Shown here piece after piece: positions 9,544 to 21,900 of a stretch of DNA of 64,000 bases. The DNA is from Rhipidocladum racemiflorum. Lineage: Eukaryota > Streptophyta > Magnoliopsida > Poales > Poaceae. The position numbers and the translations under genes are program-made. The notes beneath the pieces are model-generated. The model did not search any database. It was given only the letters and a program-made list of their open reading frames with translations, and was not told the DNA's origin. Numbering within the stretch: the stretch's first letter is position 1; every line of letters begins with the position of its first letter. The stretch spans positions 4,045,001 to 4,109,000 of the forward strand of contig CM070585.1 of assembly GCA_036346355.1 (NCBI GenBank), read 5' to 3'.

Positions 9544-11509
9544 TGCAGGAAGGCTTAGAGAACATCAGCTATATGCAAAATTCTCTAAGTGTGATTTCTG
9601 GTTGGATGAAATCGCTTTCCTAGGACACATCATCACCAAGGATGGCGTGAAGATGGACCCCGAGAAGATCAGAACAGTGTTGGAATGGAAACAGCCTGTG
9701 TCAGTAACAGAAGTCAGAAGTTTTCTCGGATTGGCAGGATACTACAGAAGATTTATAGAAGGATTCTCCAAGATAGCCAAACCAATGACTCAGCTTCTCA
9801 AAAAGGACAGCCCCTACGTTTGGACTGAGAAGTGCGAGAAAAGTTTCCAAGAATTGAAGACCAAGTTAACCTCAGACCCAGTTCTCACTCTCCCAGATCC
9901 GGATAAGGACTTTCAGATTTACTGTGACGCTTCCAAAAGAGGATTAGGATGTGTGTTAATGCAAGAAGGAAAAGTGGTTGCGTATGCGTCACGACAACTC
10001 AGATCGCATGAAGAGAATTACCCGACCCATGACCTGGAGCTAGCCTCAGTAGTGCATGCATTGAAGATTTGGAGACATTATCTGTTGGGGAACCGTTGTG
10101 AAGTGTTTTCAGACCACAAGAGCCTGAAGTACGTGTTCACCCAGCCCAATCTGAACATGAGACAGAGAAGATGGTTGGAATTGATTAAGGATTATGACCT
10201 AGAGATCCTTTATCATCCAGGAAAAGCTAACGTGGTAGCAGACGCTTTGAGCCGAAAAGCATGCCACCACTTAGCTCTAGTTGAGACTATCTCTCCCCAG
10301 CTGAAGTCAGAAGTACAGGAGTTGAACCTGCAGATAGTGTCAGAAGGATCAGTATGTTTCCTAGAGATACAGTCAGATCTTCTGAAGCAGATCAAAGCAG
10401 CTCAGCAGACAGACGAAGAAATACGGGAATACAGAAAGTTGATGAAGGAAGTTAGTCCCTCGGAGTTCTCAGAAGACAAGCAAGGCATACTACGATTCCG
10501 CGATCGTATATGCATTCCGAAGGATAAGGATATAAGAGGATTGATTTTGACAGAGGCTCACTCGTCACAATTCTCAATACATCCTGGCGATCTGAAGATG
10601 TACCAAGACTTGAAGAAGGAGTACTGGTGGAATGGAATGAAGAAAGAAGTAGCCGAGCACGTGGTATGTTGTGACGTGTGTCGGAAAATCAAGATAGACC
10701 ACCAAAAGACGGCAGGATTGCTGCAACCCCTTCCAGTGCCAGAATGGAAGTGGGAAGAGATTGGAATGGACTTTATCACTGGTTTTCCCAAGACTCAGCA
10801 AGGATATGATGCTATCTGGGTAATCATTGATAGACTGACCAAAGTAGCCCATTTCATCCCTATAAAGCAGACTGTTGGAAGAGACAAGTTGGCAGAGTTG
10901 TACTTGACCCAGATTGTCAGATTACATGGAATCCCTAAGAAGATCGTGTCAGATCGTGGAGCCCAGTTTACCTCAAAGTTCTGGAAGAGTCTGCACGAAG
11001 CTATGGGTACAGACTTGAATTTCAGTACAGCCTATCACCCTCAGACAGATGGTCAGACAGAAAGAGTCAACCAGATCCTAGAAGATATGTTGAGAGCCTG
11101 CGCTCTAGCATATGGAGCCTCGTGGGCTAAGTGTTTGCCATTTGCGGAGTTCTCGTACAATAACAGTTACCAGACCAGTCTGGACATGTCACCTTTTGAA
11201 GCCTTGTATGGAAGGAAGTGCAGAACCCCGTTAAATTGGACCGAAACCGGAAAGAAACAGCTTTTTGGACCTCAGCTAGTGCATGATGCAGAAGCTCATG
11301 TGAGGATCATAAGGAAGAATCTGAGAACAGCTCAAGTCCGGCAGAAGAGTTATGCAGATACAAGAAGGAAGGAGATAAGTTATCAGATTGGAGACTTCGT
11401 TTATCTGAAAGTGACACCCTTCAAGCCAGTTCGCCGTTTTCAGATAAAAGGGAAATTAGCTCCGAGGTATGTTGGACCATACCCCGTGGATCGATGTGAA
11501 TCTAAGTAG
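9544..11509 (+). pseudogene. pol continued: RT connection, RNase H, integrase
   Basis: The frame from about 9545 to the stop at 11509 continues pol. It contains the RT thumb/connection (FSKCDFW, FLGHIIT), RNase H (YCDASKRGLGCVL, then SDHKSL and NVVADALSRK), the integrase HHCC zinc domain (HX6H, then CDVC near 10670) and the integrase catalytic core with the D,D-35-E signature seen as GMDFITGFP, SDRGAQF and QTERVN. The frame ends early in the C-terminal integrase domain, shortly after LAPRYVGPYP; the rest of the domain is found in another frame from 11518. There is no start codon of its own; it was part of one gag-pol polyprotein. Confidence 0.85.
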
Positions 11510-11517
11510 CCTACAAG

Positions 11518-11814
11518 TTGCAGTTAAGTCCAGAGTTGTCAAGGGTACACAATGTTTTTCATGTGTCCCAGTTGAGGAAATGCCTTAAATCGGTAGTCGA
11601 GCAAAATCTGATTAAAGGGATAGATTTGAAAGAGGATTTAACTTATCGTGAGGAACCAGTTAGGATTGTGGAGACAATGGAAAGGGAACTCAAATTCAAG
11701 AATGTCAGGATCTGCCGAGTGCTATGGAAGAATCATACACTCGAGGAAACTACTTGGGAAAAGGAATCGGAATTGCAGCGGAACTTTCCCAACCTATTTT
11801 CCCAGGCGAGATGA
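11518..11814 (+). pseudogene. Integrase tail and chromodomain-like C-terminus
   Basis: This frame carries SRVHNVFHVSQLRKCL, the invariant end of gypsy integrases, then a chromodomain-like segment (PVRIVETMERELKFKNVRIC, WKNH, EETTWEKE) and a stop at 11814. The stretch between 11490 and 11518 lost one frame relative to the upstream integrase. Chromodomains in chromoviruses are thought to bias integration to certain chromatin. Confidence 0.75.
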
Positions 11815-11835
11815 ATCTCGGGGACGAGATTCCAT

Positions 11836-11851
11836 TTTAAGTGGGGTAGGT
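11836..11851 (+). other. Polypurine tract
   Basis: The purine-rich AAGTGGGGTAGG sits immediately before the 3' LTR (TGAAACAACCC at 11852), where plus-strand priming is expected. Confidence 0.65.
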
Positions 11852-14523
11852 TGAAACAACCCAAAAAAATTCAAAACGAATTTGTTTGAGTTTGTTTGAT
11901 TTGCTTTTGGATTTGGAGTTTGAATTGGAAATTTGAGTTTGAAGTTCAAACCTCGTTGGGCCAAATCCTTGCTTCGTGGGCCTTTGGCCTGTTCCCGTTC
12001 CCGGCCCAGCTGGCCTGCTGCCGGCCGCCCGCTCGCGGCTCGCTTCCTTGCTCCGTTCGGCTGCGGCCGGCCAGCGCGCCGCCGCCCGCCGCCTCCGTCG
12101 CCCTCGCGCCCGCGGCCATAGCCGCCGCCTCGCGCCTCCAGCGCCGCCGCCTGCGCCGCCGCCGCAGCGTGGTCGCGCCACGCCGCTCTCCCTTGGCGCC
12201 CGTGCCGCTCGACCACCCGCCCTCACGCCGCCTCGCGCCGCCGCGCCCGCCCGCGTCACGGCGAGCCAGCGCCTGCTCCTCCGCTCCGCCCTATAAAAGG
12301 GCTCCTCCCTCGCTTGTTCCTCGCTCCCCTCGTCCTTGAGCTCCTCTCCTCCCTCCGCTCGCCTCCGGCCGCTGGCCATTGCGCCGCCGCTGAACCGCCG
12401 CCTCGCCCCGCCTCTGTTCCCTGTGCCTAGCCTCTCTCCGCGCTGGGCCGATCGACGAGCGGGCCCCGCTTGTCGCCTCTCGCCCTGCGTGTGGCCTCGC
12501 CCCACTGAAGCCGTCTTTGGCCGGCCCAACACCTCCAGCGTCATGCGCCGCCGTGGGCCTCGGCCGATCGGCGCCGAATCCGGCGGTGCCACAAGATAGA
12601 AACCGATTTTCGGTTTTAATTTAATTAATTAATTCCGAAATATCGTTTTTAATTCCAAAAATAGCCCGGAAAATCTAGAAAAATCCCGAAAAATCCCAGA
12701 GCTCCACCAAATACTTTTCCCGAACCGTTTCGATCCCCTGAGTCCAGAAATGCTGTCCGTTTCCAAAACCGAAGTCCAGAAAATTCCCAAATCCCAGTTT
12801 TGCCCTCCGTCCTCTTCCGACTCGATTTCCGGTTTTCCGTTTCAGTTCCCGTTCCCTTTTTCGGTTATTGTTTTGTCGTTTATTTATATTGGTTGTCTTT
12901 CCGCGCTAGATTCGACCGTTGAGACGCCCGTGGAGCCGGGCGATCCTGGAGTCGGGCGATTCGGAGCAGACGTCGGACCAGCAGGGGCGCGATTACTACT
13001 TCCCCGACGACTCGTCCGATCCAGCTGCCGCGCAAGGCAAGCCGTACACCCTTTGATCATATTGATCCTATCATGCCATGCTATAGTAGTAATTATTTTA
13101 TATCGCATTATTTTATCAGATTTGAATGACTGAAATCCAGTATTTTAGAATGACATGATAAATAGGTAATACCGAATTGCTCATGAAACCTCCTTGAAAT
13201 ATTTGAACCCTGTTAATCCTTTGGAACCCTAGTTAACTGCTTATTGCCATGAATAGGTTAGATTATACCGCTAGGTTAGTTCAAAACCTGGATTTAAAGA
13301 AAATCTTTGCCGAATCTCCGATTCGGATTGTTTATAAAAGTCTTTGCGATCGAGGGGCGATGTCGGATTAATCCGGAGTGGATGAGATTCCGATCCCGGT
13401 GGTGATTAATGCCTTGGTTGAGTGCGGTGGCCGATCGCGAAATCTGGAATGGGTTTGTGGATGAAGGCTTGGTCTTTGGCAAAGTGTAAGGTTAATAATC
13501 CCCTTGAGCAAAGTAAATAACTTAGTTCCCGCTCAACCACAGTCGGATCGGGTCGGTGGACCCGTATCCGACACGGCTCATTAAGTTAATCATTCCTGAG
13601 ATAATAATTGGACTGTCTTGGTGGCTACCATTCTCCGGAGAGAATGGGGACCGGGCTTTCCCGGCAGGGAAATGGACCGGAGGGGTGGAACGGGAATGGT
13701 CCAGAGTGACATTCTTGGTTCTCGCAACGGTAGACGCTAATGGGGACCCTGAGTCCAAGGTAGCGGTACTATCGGTAAACAACTAAAGGACAGGAATGAT
13801 TAAACGAAATGCTGTGATAATCTAAACTGGGCCACATGCATTTAAGTTGCATGAAACTCGCGATTGGCATAAAGGTTATAGATATCTTGTGGGTAAAGCT
13901 GAGCCGCTCTGCAGAGTTAATCTTAATTGTAATCGGTTACGCCGTACTTCCGGTCAATGAAGTTAAGTTGGAATCGGGGTTGATACCCGTAACTAAGCTC
14001 AAGTACTGTTCGGTATTTTTGAATAAATTGGTTAAGTGTTGTTGAACCTTGTGAAACTCAAATTACTTATTTTTATTAGTTTGTGCTTCAAATGTAAAAT
14101 GAATTACGAAATAAAACTGCATCCAGATACTAAACCCTACTGCCATCCCTTGATTAAACCCTACATATAGTATTCAGTGGTTCCGTACGACTTGTTGAGT
14201 ACCCCCGTACTCACCCTTGCAACCCCCGCCCCTTTCAGAGTTCGAAGACGTTGGCGCCTTCCAGGAGATCGTAGATGGCGATTTAGTCTGGTTCTAGGTC
14301 TTTGTCTTCGCTCAGGCCCTGCCTGTGGTTTCTCTCTTTTGTTAGTGTAAGTTTAGAAGCTTGGATGCTTCTCTTGTAAAACCGGTCGTTAGACCAACTA
14401 TATTGAATAAAAAGTGTTGAATTGGCTTTTGGCCAGGTAATTTTACTCTTGTTTTACAACAGTTAGTCTTCCTGGGTAACTGTTGTGAGTTTCGCACTGC
14501 CCCTAAAAAGGCGGTCCGTCACA
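11852..14523 (+). repeat. 3' LTR of the gypsy element
   Basis: It is 2,672 bp with the same ends as the 5' LTR and a TATA box at 12292-12299. Long AT-rich segments are identical or almost identical to the 5' LTR (for example 13836-14045 against 5372-5581). GC-rich stretches (about 12010-12600, 12920-13000, 13420-13450, 13650-13770) carry many small substitutions and indels. Confidence 0.9.
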
Positions 14524-14528
14524 TTGGA

Positions 14529-15916
14529 GCAAAAGGAGCTAAAACCAAATCATTACCTGTCGGTCCCACTTTATTCCATGAACCGATTCTACCATAGTTG
14601 CCCTTAAGCCACCTCCATTGTTGCAAAAATCAAGGTCTAAGAAACTTTTAAAACTCTCTTACCAAGTCTACTAAGCATTGGAGCAATCAAGGCTAAAAAA
14701 AAAAAAAATCAAGGATTCACCACGTCAACAAGACTTGATCTGTTGGGTATATTGACAAAGGATGCTATCCATGAACTTGCCACATCAACAGGTGTGGTAA
14801 GAGCAAAACTTGATAGGAGTACCCTTACTTAGCCTAGGAGTCAAACATTTAAAATGCCCCTAAATCTAACATAAGATATGGATCCAAGTAAATTAGGTTG
14901 AAACTCCGCTACGATTGCAAGTGTATTATCTAAAGAGAACTATTGCAATTTGAATGCTAGCCACACTCTTTGGGCTGGTATATCACGCTTTTATCATTTT
15001 TTTTTACCAAAAGTGTGACAACCACAGTTTTTGTGATGAGCAAATTGGTCACCACTCACCACATCTGTGGCTAACTTTGGGAATTGACATGTTGGCATAG
15101 GACTAAGAAAGTGTGATATGACAACTGTGATAGTGAATCAAATGATAGCCACAAACAGTCAAATTTGTCTAACTGAAGCGCGACAAAATATGGTAGCAAA
15201 CTGAAGGACCCCTACCAGTACGTATGTTTCACGCTTTGAATCTGCAAGTGTTATTGTCGCAATATAGTGAAGCTTCAACCCAAATTTGGCACGGTAGCCA
15301 TCTCAAGGTAGGGTCCAACAATTGAATAGTGCAAAAACTGAATATCCAAGTGATTGCAAATTTAAATGGATCTTTAGAAGTATAGTTCTCAAATACTCCC
15401 TTGATATCTATCTTTCTACATAGGTGTTGCGTCTCCTCTAATAAATTTTGTTGTCAAGGATTTTAAGTAATTTACTGATACTTTTAGCTGGTCGAAATTG
15501 TAATAACGTGATGCTATTTGACACCCATACGGATCTCGTCACAAAAGGCTCAACCGTCTAACAAGACAAAAGACTTTGGAAAACCAAGCAAGCATACGGT
15601 GGCAATTACTGGAACAATGTAACTGGTAAAATGGTACATAACTAAACATTACAGGTACTTGCAACGCAATCTACTCGCAACATGTAAATAAAATTGCAAG
15701 ACATTCTTTTGTCTTAATGCCATTGATCAATTACAAATTTCGCTCTTCGCGCATGATCGGATGAAAGGTTTTCATACAAACTCTGTCAACCGCTTTGATT
15801 GAGTTCGCATCACGCAAATCCAATGGGGCTGTCCTCAACTGAAGATATCTCCATGATGTCTAACTCATGAGTCCAACGAGGATATAGGGTGTGAGGCCCT
15901 GTATTTTTCAGATCTT
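14529..15916. other. Intergenic, downstream of the FTA gene
   Basis: AT-rich sequence without a supported ORF. It includes the 3' flank of the farnesyltransferase gene that ends at 15917. Two TAGCCACA phrases near 14955 and 15145 may mark an old MITE, but I could not define ends. Confidence 0.3.
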
Positions 15917-18900
15917 CTAAGAAGAAAGAGTGGTCTGGTACCAAGACCAATAATTTACCCGAAGGGGATCACATTTCTGCAGGATTGAGCAGATAAAGGT
16001 TGCAAGATTGGCATCTGCCATTTCAGGATCAGAGTTCATCACTGCTTTGATAGTTCCTCTAAGTTCATCTGAAGGCTGCAAACCAACTCGAAGAAGATCG
16101 AGCAGCAAGCTCAACGCAAATACACAGGTCCAATCATTCGTCAGGACCTTGAGGCAAACATCAGAAATGCGCTCATCTGCCACCAGCAAGTTATTCTCAC
16201 CCTTATATAGACCTTTGAGGTATCTCCACGGGCTTTCGTTCCGAGGGTTCGCCAGAATAGCCTTAATTGTGTAATCTACTTCTGAGTCCCGCATTGCTGC
16301 AAGGCCCCCAAGAAGTGGTGATCTTGTTATTACAAGGTATCTCTGGCAAAATACGTTTAACACACTTCAGTGTAAGTTGAATATTTGATCTTAATTAATA
16401 AGCAGAAAAAGACACTCCATGAGGCAGGAGTAGGACAAAGTACCAGCTAAAATAGAAGTCAAGAATATAGTAGTACAATGAAGGCATAATTAATAAATAA
16501 ATAGCAGGTATAGAGATTCCCAGATTGGTCTGATGAAAATAAACACAAGATGATTGATGAAATTCAATGATGGTGAAGAATCTAAAACTGAAATTGCATA
16601 TTACACTAGAAAAAATTCAGACCCAAATAAGCACCTGACCTGATTCCAAGCTGAATTATTGAAGACATCTTCCTCAAGAAGTTCATTGCAGTAGTGTAAC
16701 TCACTCTCCCACCCACCCAATGCTTGAAGAACCCACTGCAACAATTATAATAAAGCAATTCCATTATTTAGAACATAGCTTTTCCTGAAACTCTCGCTTA
16801 GTAAAGTATCCAAATACGGAGTAATGTGTCATGTGTTGGAATTAATGTTCACGCGTGCGCTCATGCACGACCGTACCTGTGGTACTGTAGCAGCCGTGCA
16901 AGGGCAGGATTATATTAGTTAGGATTGAGGTAAGATTAGTTAGAATAAAGACAAGATATGCAGATTGAATTGATTAGAGTCGGCTCTAAATAAAGGAGTC
17001 ATTGTATCATTATTTACCAAGCAATAGACGATGAAGAAGTATTCCCAAGTCTCCAATTCTTAGCTCTGGTCTCTCCCTAGGCCGGCTAATCTAGATCCGA
17101 TCCTCTCCACCAATCGGTGCCCTTCTTCGTCTAGCGCTGTCCGACCTCCCTTAGACGGATGTTTACCCCGTTATGAACTAAGGTTCATGACATTTGGTAT
17201 CAGAGCTAGGTGCTGCGCAAACCTCCATGGCGAGCGGTGGTGAGGGATCTGATTCCTTGGCTGCACAACTAACGGCCATTATCAAGAAGCTTGACATCAT
17301 CGAAGCAAACTGTGATAAGTTGGCAACCAATGTGACGGCAACCGTCATGACACTTGCGCGTTTCAAGAAGGCGCATACTATGGCGCATACTATTGCGCCC
17401 ACTGATGCCGCACAACCGGAGTTAGCTCTAGGGCTAGTGACACCATCTGTCTTGCCGCTGCCACCTAGGGGTGGGCTTTTTAGACCGAAAACAAAAACCG
17501 AAGCGAACCAAACTAACCAAATATTCCAGTTTTTACAATTTTTAGCTTCCGGTTTGGTTTTTATTTCGATTGTGTTTAGTTTCGGTTCCGGTTCGGTTTT
17601 TTACAACTGGAAACTAATTCTACAGGAGACTGAATTCGGCTCCAACCATTCCCCAACCCTAATCCCCATTCCCCAATTCGGCAATCCCCATGGGCCACGA
17701 CGCCATGCCACGGAGACCACGCCAGCCTACCCCTAGCCGAACAACCGCCTGTTGCCTCCTCGAGCTGCTGGCGTTAGGGTTTAAAAAAACGTCGAAAATT
17801 GCTCGATTTTCACAAAAATTGAGTGTATCGACATGGTTCAATTTCTGAAATAGCTAGGTAAACCGGTGGAATTCGAATTCAAATTCAAAAAAATCAGAAA
17901 AATTTATGAAAATGTGTTAAAAATTTTGAAAATTTTTGTGGAGGTTATAACGCAAAGCTAATGATGCTGTAAAATTTTCAAATTATTATCAAACCTTTGT
18001 ATTTTTAAAAAATTCTGACAGTGCTACTGTCTTTGTATATGCTCTTATGTTTTTTATTTTCTAAGGGCATTAATGAAGTCTAATATTTCAGAAAAATTTT
18101 GTGTGAGGTCCTAAGGCAATGATAATGATGATGTAAAATTTTTAGATGATAATCAGACATGTTTTTTTAAAAAACTTCTGACAGTTCTACTGTCTTTATA
18201 TATGTTCTTCTGTTTTTTTATTTTCTAGGGGTACTAAATGAAGTCTAATGTTTCTAAAAATTTTACTACATGATCCTTAGGCACTCTTTATGATACGATT
18301 AAAAATTCAGATCACGATAAAGCTTGTAAATTTTTATAAAAATCTGACAGTATCTCTGTTCCTCTTCATTAATTGCTGTTTTTTGACTTTCCAGAAGCAC
18401 TAACTGAATTCAAAAATTGTTGAAATTTCTCTTAGGTATTTTATAGATTAATTGGAATTTATTATGATTTTCTGCAAAAAATTTTCCAATTTTCCATGAA
18501 TTTTTTTACCTAATTTCCATGTGCCAAAAATCAAATAAAACCAATCGAAAAACGATGAAAATCATCGAAAATCAATGAGGAACGTGGCGCCGCTTAATTT
18601 GCCGATTTTCGAAGAAAAGTCGTTGAAAATCGATTGATTTTTTATTTTTTCAATTTTTTTAACCACTGATTTCAAAGAGCTAGACTTCGGCATTCATTCG
18701 ATTTCTAGTGATTTTCAAGCGATTTTCGAAGCTGACGCCCTAGCGATTTTTCTATTTGAGTCGGCATCGCAAACACTAGCTGTGGTTGCCCGACGCCACG
18801 CGTCAACAGAGGATGGAGGCCTCGTGTGCCGAGTCAGCGACTTCCTTCAAGAAGCTTCGGCGGGAGCGGCAGAGGCCAAGGAAGTGCTCCCGAAGCTCGG

Positions 18901-21900
18901 TAGGGTCGAAGAACTTGGTTACCATGTGGACCATGAAGGGGTCAAGCTGCTAGTGGCACCGCGGGCGGCGGAGGTTGGTCTTTAACATGGACAGCCGGTA
19001 CGCGTGCTCGTCGGTGTCCCTGTACAACTTGTTGAATTGCCCGACAAAGCTTGTGAAGTGTGCCTCCGCGTTCAGCTCCAGCTCGTCTTCGTGGCAACCC
19101 CCGACCACCTGTTCGATGACAGGGTCCTCAATGGCGAACACACCGGAGTCCGCCGCTAAGGAGAGGACGGCAGCGGAGAGGAGGATGCCGACGAGGAGGT
19201 GGCGGTGGAGGCGAGCCGTGATTGGTTGGGTAAGGTTTGATATTATTTTCTATGGTTTCTGTGTGGCTTTGCTTTGGTCGCCTGGTGTAGTTATTTATAC
19301 TATTGAGCAGTAGTTATTTGAGTTGCTTGCACGGTTGCAATTGCTTGGGGGAATACTGATGATTCAGTTAATCGAAAAACCGAATTAACCGAATCAAATT
19401 CTTCGGCTAAAATAGTTCGTTTTTTATTTTGGTTTGAGAATTTAGTAGCCAATTTCCAAAACCAAATTATTTTTTGACCGAATAAACCAAACCGAAAAAA
19501 CCGAATGCCCACCCCTACTGCCACCACCTATGGCACATGTGCCCAGCTGTTGCAGCGGTCTAGTCCATGTCATCGGCTGGCACATGCCTTTGGGGTTGCG
19601 GTGCGTTGCAGGGGTCGTGTGGAGGATCGCGACGTCGCCGCATCTCTCCCATCTTCGTCACTTCTTGTGGCGGGAAGCGCGCCAATGTTGTCCCATGCTG
19701 ATGGCTCTCACCATCGGCAACTTCCTCAACGTCAGGCAGCGCTAAGGTCCTCATGCCTTCGCCGTCAACCGTTGTCAACACCATCTTGAATTCCCATGCT
19801 AGGCATCACAATTGCTCGCCGAAGTACCAAGGCATGCATCCATGGCCACCACCACAGCTCGAGGACGAGCTGTCGCCGAAGGAGGGAGAAGCTTTCACAC
19901 GCTCGAATTACTGTTCAAGCGCACTATTCATCCATGTAAATAGTATCTGTGTACTGTAGCATCATGCAAGGGCATGATTAGATTAGTTAGAATTGAAGTA
20001 AGATTAGTTTCCTTTAGATAAGATTAATTCCTGTAAATTAGATATTTCTTTCTTACGGACCAAATAAGTCATCCCTATAAAAGGAATAGCATGTATCCAT
20101 TATTAATTAAGCAATGAAGATTAATTAATCTAATCTCTCTCCCAATGTTCTTCACCCTCATCTATAGTCTAATTTCTCATCCTACCAAGTCAACGCCGCC
20201 CGGTCTTCCTCCCGGTGGTGTTTACCCCATTATGAACTAAGATTCATGATATTTGGTATCAGAGCCTTCAATCCCTACCCATGGCTTCTATTGCTGTGGT
20301 AAGAGCGACACTCCCATCACATGTCAACGTTGTTGTTGATTTCGCCATTGCCATCCCCATGTGTGATGCCACCAGAGCCAACAAAGGCGCTCTCTACCGT
20401 ACCAAAAGTTATGCACACCACTGCTGGTTTCGCCGTTGTTATCTCTATGAGTGATGCCACTGAAGCCAGCCTTGACGCGACTGCATCACCTCACCATCTA
20501 GTGGCATTCACCCTCAACGCTAGTGCCACCGATGGTTTCGCCGTCGCTAGCCTTATGGGCGAGGCTACCGGAGCCATCCTTGGTGCGACTGCACCACATG
20601 TTGATCGCATTGGTAGTGCTGCCATTGGCTCTGTTGTTGCTACCCTCATGGGCGGCCTCAACAGAGCCGTTCGCAGTGCTGCAGCAATCTGCCTCAACAG
20701 ATACATTGACAACCATGTGCTTGTATTACTGTTAATGCACACTGTAGCAACAGTGCAAGGCCACGATTAGATTAGTTAGGATAAAGATAAGATATGCAGA
20801 TTGAGTTTGGTTGGAGTTGGCTCTATATAAAGTAGTCATTGTATGTTATTTACCAAGCAATAGATAATGAAAAGGTATTCCCAAGTGTCCAATTCTTAGC
20901 TCTGGTCTCCCCCTAGGCCGGCTACTCTAGATCCATTTCACTCCCCCAATCGGTGCCCTCCTTCGTCAGCACCGAGTCATCGCCGTCTGACCTCCCTCTG
21001 ACGGATGTTTACCCCCATTATGAACTAAGGTTCATGACAAAATGAGCTTAAAGGATATCAACGTCCTACTTTTAGAGAACATTGAAAGGACATATCGCAT
21101 ACCTGCTTATGGGACCAAGCATGGTAATTTTTTGCATCAATAGCAAGTATCTTCCTTGCAAATTCATGTTCTTTATTTGCAACATCTGGTCCTAATTTCT
21201 CAGCAAGCCATCTCTTGTGATGCCTGAGAAAAAAAAAAATTGTCCATGGAGGTTAGTCAAGACCGATTTCCCAAAAATGGAAGTGGAAGAATAAAGTTTG
21301 AATTATAAAAGGTGAAAAATATAATGCTAGTAACACATCCAAAACTCCACAGCCGCTGAATTGAGCGTTAGTTTCTTGTGAAACACTAAAAACATAAATA
21401 AGTTTATACAAATGTAGCTCACCAGATTTGGTAATTTTTTGGATTACATTCAGCTATTTGGTCCACAAAATTCATTTCTTCAAGTAAATCAGCATCCAGT
21501 GCCTCTAGAACAAGACGCCTGAAATGCCACACCTATCAAGTAAAAAAAATACTCATGAAGTCAACAAGGATGACCAATAAAAGAATAGATCAATATAAAA
21601 ATGAACTGCATGGCACTAAGCCACCAACTATTAAACCATAGTACCACAGAAGGCAATTTCCTCATGCTACACAGCAACTTACTTGACTGCTGAACCCATG
21701 ATCTCTAAAGAATAATGTGGTATACTACAGCCAAGAACTCAGTACAGGGAGAAATTTGTACTTATGTGTAGTATGCTATTGCCTGTTATGCATAACAGTA
21801 GCAGCAATGGATGGTAGAGTCAGAATCAGAGGAAAAAAGAAGAGCAAAATATATAGCATGTATCTGGAATTCTGGATTAAACCCCAAAACATAGTTTCAT

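Larger units (their letters stand above)
3379..14523 (+). mobile_element. Complete Ty3/gypsy chromovirus LTR retrotransposon (Tekay/Del-like)
   Basis: The element is 11,145 bp. Two long LTRs (3379-6056 and 11852-14523) begin TGAAACAACCC and end GTCACA. It is flanked by a perfect 5-bp target duplication TTGGA (3374-3378 and 14524-14528). Between the LTRs are a primer binding site for initiator tRNA-Met, an extra ORF, gag, protease, reverse transcriptase, RNase H, integrase and a chromodomain-like tail, in the gypsy order (RT before integrase). Long LTRs, tRNA-Met priming and a C-terminal chromodomain suggest the Tekay/Del group of chromoviruses; this is inference. Gag-pol is broken by at least four frameshifts, so this copy is not autonomous as read. 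Confidence 0.95.
17466..19517. mobile_element. hAT-type DNA transposon carrying a gene fragment (Pack-type)
   Basis: Terminal inverted repeats TAGGGGTGGGC...GCCCACCCCTA (11 bp perfect, with CGGTTT/AACCGAA-rich similarity inward) are flanked by a perfect 8-bp target duplication CTGCCACC (17458-17465 and 19518-19525). An 8-bp duplication and a TAGGGGTGGGC end are typical of hAT elements. It is 2,052 bp with no transposase. It contains a second hAT-like insertion (17775-18778) and a captured cysteine protease fragment (18779-19210, minus strand). Confidence 0.88.
16832..21039 (+). mobile_element. Non-autonomous LTR retroelement with three LTRs in FTA intron 3
   Basis: Three related LTR-like segments lie in the same direction: A about 16832-17192, B about 19900-20251, C about 20716-21039. 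Each contains ACTGTAGCA, GATTAGTTAG and ATGAACTAAG(G/A)TTCATGA near its end. A and B are each followed by an initiator tRNA-Met primer site (17195-17206 and 20254-20266) and then an ATG. A purine-rich tract (AAGGAGGGAGAAGC, about 19879-19892) precedes B. The pieces between LTRs are short (about 650 bp without the hAT insert, and 464 bp) with no pol, so the element is non-autonomous. A and C are the most alike; B differs in its middle. I found no clean outer target duplication. Confidence 0.65.

Noticed and set aside
11837..12592. 251-codon minus-strand ORF
   Set aside because: It covers the GC-rich block of the 3' LTR antisense and is not preserved in the 5' LTR.
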